A stretch of DNA of 14,861 nucleotides, taken from Nocardioides sp. (GTDB lineage Bacteria; Actinomycetota; Actinomycetes; Propionibacteriales; Nocardioidaceae). Under the pieces are notes generated by a model. The model was not told where the DNA came from. It saw only the letters and a program-made list of their open reading frames with translations, and made no database searches. Every line of letters starts with the position of its first letter. Position 1 is the stretch's first letter. The stretch is from NCBI GenBank assembly GCA_029264225.1, contig JARICB010000371.1:1-14861 (forward strand). Reading direction: 5' to 3'. Both the position numbers and the translations under genes were made by a program. This document shows positions 1-4,330 of the stretch, one piece after another.

Positions 1-97
1 GGACGATGATCCGGTCACCATCGCGGTAGGCAGAGACGGTGCGTCGCCGACGTGGAGAGCGGCGTACCTCGACTTCGGGGGTGCTCACCCTCGACAC
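1..97 (-). CDS. M48/YgjP-like (DUF45) metallopeptidase, N-terminal fragment
   Basis: Partial gene that runs off the left edge; only about the first 32 residues are visible. They contain an arginine-rich stretch VEVRRSPRRRRTVSAYRDGD followed by RIIV. From memory, this resembles the N-terminus of actinobacterial YgjP-like/WLM zinc metallopeptidases, which often sit near uvrD2. The catalytic HExxH part would lie outside the window, so the assignment rests on N-terminal resemblance alone. Two in-frame GTG codons can start it, at 97 and 88. Neither has a good Shine-Dalgarno sequence; 97 is chosen because the GAGG before 88 abuts that codon. It lies 1 nt after the stop codon of the PHP gene on the same strand, so co-transcription is likely. 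Confidence 0.5.
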   Translation of the reverse strand, partial: MSRVSTPEVEVRRSPRRRRTVSAYRDGDRIIV

Positions 98-98
98 G

Positions 99-1142
99 CT
101 AGCGGCCCGAGGCCCAACTCAGCAGCCGCTCTCGCGGCCAGGTGTTGATGATGCGGTCGGAATCGATGCCGGCCTCCTCCGCTCGTTCGCAGCCATAGTC
201 GAGCATGTCGAGCTGGCCGGGAGCATGCGCGTCGGAGTCGATGGAGAACAGACAACCCAGGTCGCGGGCCAGCTCGAGCAGCCGCGTAGGCGGATCCCGC
301 CGCTCCGGACGGGAGTTGATCTCCACAGCAGTTCCTGACTCAGCACACGCCGTGAAGACGGCCCGGGCGTCGAACTGGCTCTCCTTGCGGGTGCCGCGCT
401 GGCCCGTCACGAGCCGCCCGGTGCAGTGACCCAACACGTTGGTCAGCGGGTTGCGCACGGCGCTGACCATCCGGCGTGTCATGGCGTCCCGGTCCATGGC
501 CAGCTTCGAGTGCACGCTGGCCACCCGGACCTCGAGCTGTCCCAACATTTCATCGGTCTGGTCGAGCGAGCCGTCGTCGAGGATGTCGACCTCAATCCCC
601 TTCAGCAGGGTGAAGGAACCACCGAGGTGCTCGTTGATGGCATCGACCACTCCGAGTTGCCGCCTCAGGCGTTCGGCCGAGAGCCCACGAGCGATCTTCA
701 ACCGCGGCGAGTGATCGGTCAGCACCAGATATTCGTGGCCGAGCTCCATCGCGGTGATCGCCATCTCCTCGATCGGCGAGCCACCGTCGGACCAGTCGGA
801 GTGGGAGTGGCAGTCGCCGCGCAACAGGGCGCGCAGTTCCCGCCCACCCGGGACCAGTGGGCCGGCCTGCTCGGCCTCGAGCCTGGCGAGGCGCTCGGGC
901 AGCACTCCCCGGCAGGCGTCGGCTATGACCGCGGCCGTGCTGGGGCCGATACCGGCCAGGTCGGTCAAGGTGCCCTGCTCGGCCCGGGCGGCCACCTCAT
1001 CGTCGGGCAACGGCAAGATCACCGCCGCCGCCGAGCGGAAGGCCTGGATCCGGCGGGTGTCTTCACGGGCACGCTCCAGCAGGAACGCGATCCGCCGCAG
1101 GGCTGCGACCGGCCCCGCCACGTAGTGGCTCGGATCAGACAT
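99..1142 (-). CDS. PHP domain phosphoesterase, PolX-like without polymerase domain
   Basis: A 347-aa protein. The N-terminal ~90 residues form a helix-hairpin-helix-type region (LAGIGPSTAAVIADA, 63-77) like that of the PolX/Pol beta family. Residues ~105-345 form a PHP domain. Probable metal ligands visible are H112 and H114 (CHSHSDWSDG), D119, H144 (TDHS), E184 (GIEVDI), H211 (VASVHSK), H239 (GHCTGR), D304 and H306 (SDAHAPGQL). The nucleotidyltransferase catalytic domain found in full PolX is absent. By family this is a metal-dependent phosphoesterase or 3'-5' exonuclease-like enzyme, perhaps in DNA repair; that role is inference. The ATG start at 1142 has a GAGGTGA Shine-Dalgarno four bases upstream. 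The gene is followed within 2 nt by the metallopeptidase fragment. Confidence 0.85.
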   Translation of the reverse strand: MSDPSHYVAGPVAALRRIAFLLERAREDTRRIQAFRSAAAVILPLPDDEVAARAEQGTLTDLAGIGPSTAAVIADACRGVLPERLARLEAEQAGPLVPGGRELRALLRGDCHSHSDWSDGGSPIEEMAITAMELGHEYLVLTDHSPRLKIARGLSAERLRRQLGVVDAINEHLGGSFTLLKGIEVDILDDGSLDQTDEMLGQLEVRVASVHSKLAMDRDAMTRRMVSAVRNPLTNVLGHCTGRLVTGQRGTRKESQFDARAVFTACAESGTAVEINSRPERRDPPTRLLELARDLGCLFSIDSDAHAPGQLDMLDYGCERAEEAGIDSDRIINTWPRERLLSWASGR

Positions 1143-1309
1143 TTCTCACCTCGATGCCGGAGCGCTTCGGACAAATCTTTTTCCACAGGAGCTAGGTGAT
1201 CATTGTGGCTGGTCAGGCTCGGGTACGCCGCTCAGCACGACATTCTCCGCACAGTCTCATCCCCTCTCGACCGGCAGTTCTCCCCGAGAATCAGCCCCAA
1301 TTGCACAGG

Positions 1310-1330
1310 TTGTCCACAGGCTTGTCCACA
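1310..1330 (+). promoter_or_regulatory. Tandem DnaA boxes
   Basis: Two exact TTGTCCACA nonamers, at 1310-1318 and 1322-1330, separated by GGC. A third related box, TTTTCCACA, is at 1179-1187. Head-to-tail exact boxes at this spacing are typical of DnaA-binding clusters in actinobacteria. No dnaA, dnaN or AT-rich unwinding element is visible, so this looks like a DnaA titration or regulatory site rather than oriC. DnaA occupancy is inferred. Confidence 0.6.
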
Positions 1331-1348
1331 CCCGTGGACGGACCCGCA

Positions 1349-1378
1349 TTGACCTCGCGATCCGGCTTCTCATAGGTT
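1349..1378 (+). promoter_or_regulatory. Candidate sigma-A promoter facing plus strand
   Basis: TTGACC at 1349-1354 is followed by an 18-bp spacer and TAGGTT at 1373-1378. The predicted start is near 1385-1387. It lies 18 bp after the tandem DnaA boxes and points into a 28-codon ORF and then antisense to the enoyl-CoA hydratase gene. Promoter matches of this strength can arise by chance. Confidence 0.35.
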
Positions 1379-1386
1379 GGCGCCCG

Positions 1387-1473
1387 ATGAGGCCCTCGGC
1401 CCGTCGGGCACGACCAGCGTGGGGAAGCGCATGGTCGAACGCCAGCGGCCGGGGGCTTCTTCGCATTGGGTGA
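1387..1473 (+). CDS. Possible leaderless 28-aa mini-ORF
   Basis: ATG at 1387 opens a 28-codon frame ending with TGA at 1471-1473, 2 nt short of the convergent enoyl-CoA hydratase stop. The peptide is basic and rich in Arg, Ala, Gly and Ser (starting MRPSARRARPAWG) and matches no family I recognise. There is no Shine-Dalgarno sequence, but the ATG is 9 nt after the candidate -10 hexamer, as expected for a leaderless mRNA, which is common in actinobacteria. The same segment can fold (GCCCGA at 1382-1387 with TCGGGC at 1404-1409), so a small RNA is an alternative. Weak call. Confidence 0.2.
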   Translation: MRPSARRARPAWGSAWSNASGRGLLRIG

Positions 1474-1475
1474 CC

Positions 1476-2270
1476 TCAGCGGCCCTCGAAGACCGGGGTC
1501 CGCTTGTCGCGACTGGCCGCGATTCCCTCCTGAAGGTCCTCGGTGGCCAGCGTGATCGGCTGGGCCAGGGCCTCCCACTGCAGGGCGCTCTCGAAGTCGG
1601 CGTGGCCGCCGTCGGCCAGCGCGATCTTGGTCAGCCGGGTCGCGATCGGCGCGTTGGCGGCGATGCCACCAGCCACACTCAACACCTCCTCGTCGAACGA
1701 TTCGGCCGCGATCACCCGCGACACCAGGCCGATCCGCAGTGCCTCGTCAGCCTCCACCACGCGACCGGTCAACAGCAGATCGCGGGCCATCGCCGGCCCG
1801 ACGAGGTTGGGCAGCAGGTAGGTCCCTGCCATACCGGAGTGCATGCCGAGTTTGACGAAGGGCACCCCCAGCTTGGCGCCGGTCGCTGCGTAGCGAAGGT
1901 CGCAGGCCATGGCCAGACACAGGCCGGCTCCGATCGCGTGACCATTGACGGCCGCGATGGTGGGCACCTCCAGCTTCCGGATCGAGAGCCAGGCCCGGTA
2001 GAACGGCATCATCCGGTTGCGCAGGTAGTCGACGCTGGCTTCCGGCTCACTCGAGATCCAACTGGTGTTGCCACCCGAGCAGAAGGCCGACCCGGCGCCG
2101 GTAACGACCACGGCCCGTACCGAGGTGTCGGCGGCAAGTTCGTCAATGGCACAGACCCACGACGCGGTCATCTCATCGCTCATCGCGTTGCGCATGTAGG
2201 GGTTGTCGAGGGTCAGCACGGCGACCCCTTCAACCGGTCGTTCGAGCCTCAGGTGCGTGTAATCAGCCAT
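1476..2270 (-). CDS. Enoyl-CoA hydratase/isomerase family protein
   Basis: A 264-aa crotonase-fold protein, the usual length. Oxyanion-hole segments are visible at 60-68 (GSAFCSGGN) and 110-124 (GHAIGAGLCLAMACD). The hydratase catalytic glutamates are not conserved. The Glu144-equivalent position is F138 (context VPFVKLG), and the Glu164-equivalent is D164 (MARDLLLTG). Such members are often isomerases, dehalogenases or other acyl-CoA-modifying enzymes rather than true hydratases, so the reaction is left open. Acyl-CoA metabolism in the cytoplasm is the family role. ATG at 2270 is chosen over GTG at 2279 because AAGGTGA lies 5 nt before the ATG and overlaps the GTG. It is divergent from the zinc-ribbon gene and downstream on its strand lies the DnaA-box gap. 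Confidence 0.85.
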   Translation of the reverse strand: MADYTHLRLERPVEGVAVLTLDNPYMRNAMSDEMTASWVCAIDELAADTSVRAVVVTGAGSAFCSGGNTSWISSEPEASVDYLRNRMMPFYRAWLSIRKLEVPTIAAVNGHAIGAGLCLAMACDLRYAATGAKLGVPFVKLGMHSGMAGTYLLPNLVGPAMARDLLLTGRVVEADEALRIGLVSRVIAAESFDEEVLSVAGGIAANAPIATRLTKIALADGGHADFESALQWEALAQPITLATEDLQEGIAASRDKRTPVFEGR

Positions 2271-2440
2271 GACGCTCACCTTACTGAGGCCTACCCTTGA
2301 CGCTCAGAGCGTGTACTACCGGGCTCAGCAGAGGGTTGGGCGTAAACTTCGTCGCGGATCGTGGCGAGCACTCGGTCCCCGGCGGCTTCCCCACTCATCC
2401 CGTCGCGACGAGGCATCACATACTGCAAGGGAGGCCCGTC

Positions 2441-2599
2441 ATGGCGGAGACCTGGAGCGGCGAGTTCTACTGCGTCAAGTGCAAGGAGAAGCGTGAGGCG
2501 GAGGGTGAGGTCAAGGTCAATGACAAGGGCACCCGGATGGCCAAGGCCGTCTGCCCCGTCTGCAACACCAAGCTGAACCGTATTCTCGGCAAGGCCTGA
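2441..2599 (+). CDS. Small zinc-ribbon protein (DUF5679-like)
   Basis: A 52-aa protein with two CxxC knuckles: C11-V-K-C14 (FYCVKCK) and C38-P-V-C41 (VCPVCNTK). They are separated by a charged KR/E-rich stretch. This matches the actinobacterial DUF5679 pattern as I remember it and is a minimal zinc ribbon that probably binds one Zn ion. Its function is unknown; nucleic-acid or protein binding is the usual guess. The ATG at 2441 has GGGAGG 6 nt upstream, clearly favouring it over upstream in-frame starts. It is divergent from the enoyl-CoA hydratase gene across a 170-bp gap in which I could not identify a confident promoter. It is followed by a GC-rich hairpin. Confidence 0.8.
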   Translation: MAETWSGEFYCVKCKEKREAEGEVKVNDKGTRMAKAVCPVCNTKLNRILGKA

Positions 2600-2621
2600 G
2601 GATCACCCACTGGTCGAACAT

Positions 2622-2651
2622 CGGCGGCGGCCCCTCCGCGTGCCGCCGCCG
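2622..2651 (+). terminator. GC-rich hairpin after zinc-ribbon gene
   Basis: CGGCGGCGG at 2622-2630 pairs perfectly with CCGCCGCCG at 2643-2651 (9-bp stem, 12-nt loop), 23 nt after the zinc-ribbon stop codon. No T-tract follows, so it is a candidate terminator or mRNA 3' end stabiliser. Confidence 0.45.
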
Positions 2652-2729
2652 CTGCTGCTAGGGCGGGGCAGCGAGACTGCCTGTGGATGACCGGATGCGG
2701 GCCCGGCGCGCCGCTGCTTGAGTGGAGCA

Positions 2730-3245
2730 ATGGAGCCCATCGCGACGCAGATGCACGCCTCTGCGGCGTACGTCGAGCAGGTCGAGGCGATGGCCCGGTT
2801 GGCGGGTCTGCGACCGGATCCGACCGCTGGAGTAGCACTACTCGTCAGCGATCGCCTCGACCCGGCAGCCACCGACTCGTGGCTGGTCGCCTCCCTGCCG
2901 CATCTGCTCGTGAGCATCGAGGCAGCACAGATCCGGGTCGGGCCCTTCGTCAAGCCCGGCGTCACGGCCTGTCTGCGATGCCTGCTCGCCGGTTTCGAAC
3001 GCGACCTCACCGAACGTGAGCCCCGGGTCGTCGACTTCGCGGACCCGGAGGCCGATCCGGCGATCCTGCTGGTCGCCCTCGGTTGGGCGGCCCGCGACCT
3101 GGCGCGGTGGCACGCCGGCAAACTGCCGATCACCTGGTCGGCCTCGATCACGCTGGACGCCGACCTGCACCCGGAGGCCCGCACCGAGTTGCGCCGGTGG
3201 CCCCGCCATCCCCACTGCGGATGCTGCTGGGGGATGGCGATCTGA
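2730..3245 (+). CDS. Short E1-like / TOMM leader-peptide-binding-type protein
   Basis: A 171-aa protein. Residues ~35-170 resemble the C-terminal half of E1-like (ThiF-related) proteins annotated as TOMM precursor leader-peptide-binding or cyclodehydratase partner. Visible are a strand-helix segment (GVALLVSDRLDP), PHLLVSIEAAQIRVGPFVKPG, the CLRC knuckle (C81, C84), an alanine-rich helix (ALGWAARDLARW) and the terminal RWPRHPHCGCCW (C163, C165, C166). The paired Cys motifs suggest a structural zinc. The N-terminal ~100+ residues usual for this family are absent, and a stop codon at 2688-2690 blocks an upstream extension. No YcaO gene or precursor peptide is seen nearby, so function is open. 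ATG 2730 or TTG 2718 may start it; the Shine-Dalgarno is poor. The family call is from memory of motif patterns. Confidence 0.6.
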   Translation: MEPIATQMHASAAYVEQVEAMARLAGLRPDPTAGVALLVSDRLDPAATDSWLVASLPHLLVSIEAAQIRVGPFVKPGVTACLRCLLAGFERDLTEREPRVVDFADPEADPAILLVALGWAARDLARWHAGKLPITWSASITLDADLHPEARTELRRWPRHPHCGCCWGMAI

Positions 3246-3278
3246 TGCCGGCACGACCACTATCGGTCGTGCCGGCAT
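3245..3278. terminator. Bidirectional terminator between convergent genes
   Basis: A perfect 14-bp inverted repeat: 3245-3258 (ATGCCGGCACGACC) with 3265-3278, loop ACTATC. It begins at the last base of the TGA stop of the E1-like gene and lies before the convergent 64-aa gene, whose stop is at 3316-3318. There is no long U-tract on either strand, but position and stem strength favour a shared terminator. Confidence 0.75.
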
Positions 3279-3315
3279 TCGTGCTCCTACCCGCGATCCG
3301 AGCGGGTTGGTCACC

Positions 3316-3510
3316 TCAGATGGCGCGTGCCACGGCAAGGCGCGCCCGTTGCGCAGCCAGTTCGGCCTTACGGCTCAGGCGACTGGCCATGACCAGGTGG
3401 CGGCCACGTCGCAACTGTTGCGCCTCTCCCAGGCGCGCGGACATCTGTGCGCGCGCCAGTTCTTCCTGCATGAGATACATATCGATCGTTCCGTTAGTGA
3501 AAAGGGTCAT
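3316..3510 (-). CDS. Small basic helical protein downstream of whiB7
   Basis: A 64-aa protein I cannot name. After MTLFTNGTIDMYLMQEELAR it is almost entirely predicted amphipathic helix rich in Arg, Ala, Leu and Gln (SARLGEAQQLRRGR, MASRLSRKAELAAQRARLA). It is strongly basic, with no Cys, signal peptide or membrane segment. The start at 3510 gives GGGAG about 11 nt upstream; an internal ATG at 3480 is an alternative. It begins 43 nt after the whiB7 stop on the same strand with no terminator between, so it is probably co-transcribed with whiB7 and induced with it. I recall similar small proteins in actinobacterial genomes but no known function. The helical, basic character would suit ribosome or nucleic-acid binding; that is inference only. 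Confidence 0.6.
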   Translation of the reverse strand: MTLFTNGTIDMYLMQEELARAQMSARLGEAQQLRRGRHLVMASRLSRKAELAAQRARLAVARAI

Positions 3511-3553
3511 TGGGGTGCTGCTCCCGGGATTTCCTGCGAAGGGGTGGCGCCGG

Positions 3554-3883
3554 CTACGCGGCGGATTCGTTCTTACGAGGTCGACCGCGGGGGCGCTTGC
3601 GCGCAATCACGGCTCCTTGGAGGAAGAGTTCGCCGCCCCAGACCCCCCACGGCTCACGCCGTTCGAGGGCAAGATCGAGGCACAGGGTGCGCACGGGACA
3701 TTCCCGGCACAGGGTCTTGGCGAACTCGACTTCGGAGGGCGATTCGGCGAACCACAACTCTGCATTGTTGGTGCGGCAGGGCAGCAGTTCGTCTTCCACC
3801 TGGGCAGCCGCGTCGTGAAGGCCGCCCATGGCGCCTGGGACGGCTTCGTCGGCTCGGTTGCGGTCGAGAACACTGATGGTCAT
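3554..3883 (-). CDS. whiB7: WhiB7 transcriptional regulator
   Basis: A 109-aa WhiB-family iron-sulfur protein. The four cluster cysteines are C36, C59, C62 and C68 (C-x22-C-x2-C-x5-C). They are followed by the turn motif EPWGVWGGE (77-85), characteristic of WhiB7, and a C-terminal AT-hook RGRPRK (99-104). WhiB7 binds the primary sigma factor and AT-rich DNA just upstream of -35 elements, activating intrinsic antibiotic-resistance genes and its own promoter. The ATG start at 3883 has GAGGTGA 5 nt upstream. The adjacent uvrD2, mycoredoxin and nudC genes reproduce the mycobacterial whiB7 neighbourhood. Expression is probably controlled by the long leader described separately. The small basic protein follows in the same direction. 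Length and motifs look intact. Confidence 0.95.
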   Translation of the reverse strand: MTISVLDRNRADEAVPGAMGGLHDAAAQVEDELLPCRTNNAELWFAESPSEVEFAKTLCRECPVRTLCLDLALERREPWGVWGGELFLQGAVIARKRPRGRPRKNESAA

Positions 3884-3951
3884 GTGTGTCACCTCTTCTC
3901 GTTGACCTGGTCGCTGGGGCAGGTTGGTCGGGCAGTCGGTTCGGGCAAAGC

Positions 3952-3986
3952 AAAAGGCCGCGGATCCCGGTATGGGTTCCGCGGCC
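3952..3986 (-). terminator. whiB7 leader attenuator (intrinsic terminator)
   Basis: On the minus strand GGCCGCGGA (3986-3978) pairs with TCCGCGGCC (3964-3956): a perfect 9-bp stem. An inner CCC/GGG pair extends it beyond one mismatch. TTTT follows directly (3955-3952), then GCTTT. It lies 25 nt after the leader ORF stop and ~70 nt before the whiB7 start, within the mRNA. It is therefore placed to abort transcription before whiB7 unless translation events in the leader prevent its folding. Confidence 0.85.
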
Positions 3987-3995
3987 TGGAGGTGA

Positions 3996-4023
3996 GCCGA
4001 TGTCAGTTGGTCAACTGATCGGC
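3996..4023 (-). promoter_or_regulatory. Leader hairpin over uORF stop codon
   Basis: On the minus strand GCCGA (4023-4019) and TCAGTT (4018-4013) pair with AACTGA (4008-4003) and TCGGC (4000-3996). The loop is GACC and a 2-nt bulge lies on the 3' side. The leader ORF stop TGA (4013-4011) sits at the top of this 11-bp stem. A ribosome finishing the ORF would cover it, so its folding should depend on leader translation. Whether it acts as a pause or anti-antiterminator element is inferred. Confidence 0.55.
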
Positions 4024-4211
4024 GGTCTCCAGGCACAAGAACCTGCGTGCGTTCCCTTGAAATCCACGCCTGCCGTGGCAGAGGTGCGGGCGCACGGGGA
4101 GGTGCGACCAACCGTCGGGAAGGCGGAACCGGCATTGGGCATAGCAATGGGCCGGGCAGAGTGCGGCGCGACGGCCGACGTGTGCCAGGTGAGCGTGGTG
4201 ATCTTCTTCAT
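4011..4211 (-). CDS. whiB7 leader peptide (uORF)
   Basis: A 66-codon ORF (starting MKKITTLTWHTSAVAP) inside the whiB7 5' leader. Its Shine-Dalgarno AAGGAGGTGA is nearly perfect and well spaced from the ATG at 4211; an upstream in-frame GTG at 4220 is less likely. The peptide has no recognised domain and is rich in Ala, Ser, Thr and Pro, with a C-terminal GSCAWRPPIS. The stop at 4013-4011 lies 25 nt before the attenuator. In mycobacteria and Streptomyces, whiB7/wblC is known to be controlled by a leader ORF plus terminator that respond to ribosome-targeting drugs. This ORF has exactly that position, so it probably works by being translated rather than through a stable product. The C-terminal half may not be conserved. 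Confidence 0.7.
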   Translation of the reverse strand: MKKITTLTWHTSAVAPHSARPIAMPNAGSAFPTVGRTSPCARTSATAGVDFKGTHAGSCAWRPPIS

Positions 4212-4240
4212 GCGGTTCACCTCCTTCGGTGATCGGGCCG

Positions 4241-4258
4241 CGACCGGTGTGCTGGTCG
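4241..4258 (-). other. Small hairpin before uORF ribosome-binding site
   Basis: On the minus strand CGACC (4258-4254) pairs with GGTCG (4245-4241) around an 8-nt loop. Just after it, CGCGGCC (4242-4236) is complementary to GGCCGCG in the 5' arm of the attenuator. It is therefore a possible long-range antiterminator partner. A seven-base GC match can occur by chance in this genome. Confidence 0.3.
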
Positions 4259-4281
4259 AGGCGCACTGAGTACAGGTAAGA

Positions 4282-4325
4282 AAAGTAACCGCTGCCCCGT
4301 GTCATGGGCAAACCATTTAATGGGT
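4282..4325 (-). promoter_or_regulatory. Candidate autoregulated whiB7 promoter
   Basis: On the minus strand TTGCCC (4311-4306) and TACTTT (4287-4282) are separated by 18 bp. A short AT-rich stretch (ATTAAATGG) lies directly upstream of the -35. WhiB7-dependent promoters carry an AT-rich patch just upstream of the -35 for the AT-hook. The region 4260-4345 is visibly AT-richer than its surroundings. The predicted start near 4275 gives a leader of ~390 nt. The promoter begins just after the uvrD2 stop codon. Confidence 0.65.
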
Positions 4326-4330
4326 AATTG

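Larger units (their letters stand above)
1143..1475. other. 333-bp intergenic region with DnaA-box cluster
   Basis: No convincing protein gene larger than a mini-ORF lies between the PHP and enoyl-CoA hydratase genes. It holds TTTTCCACA at 1179-1187, TTGTCCACA at 1310-1318 and TTGTCCACA at 1322-1330; the last two are 12 bp apart on the same strand. A degenerate TTGCACA lies at 1301-1307. These match the actinobacterial DnaA-box consensus (TTGTCCACA). A plus-strand sigma-A-like promoter follows immediately (separate entry). The short minus-strand frames here are arginine/tryptophan-rich read-throughs of the boxes and are not called as genes. Confidence 0.65.

Noticed and set aside
426..1199. 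257-codon plus-strand frame
   Set aside because: Antisense to the PHP gene; composition is that of a shadow frame.
1257..1466. 69-codon minus-strand frame in the DnaA-box gap
   Set aside because: Arg/Trp-rich translation of the DnaA boxes with no Shine-Dalgarno sequence.
2297..2320. TTGACG followed by TGTACT as a promoter for the zinc-ribbon gene
   Set aside because: Spacing is only about 11 bp, too short for a sigma-A promoter.
2682..2690. TGTGGATGA, a possible reverse DnaA box
   Set aside because: Single degenerate match, isolated from the cluster at 1179-1330.
3083..4018. 311-codon plus-strand frame across whiB7
   Set aside because: Crosses a strong terminator and lies antisense to whiB7 and the 64-aa gene.
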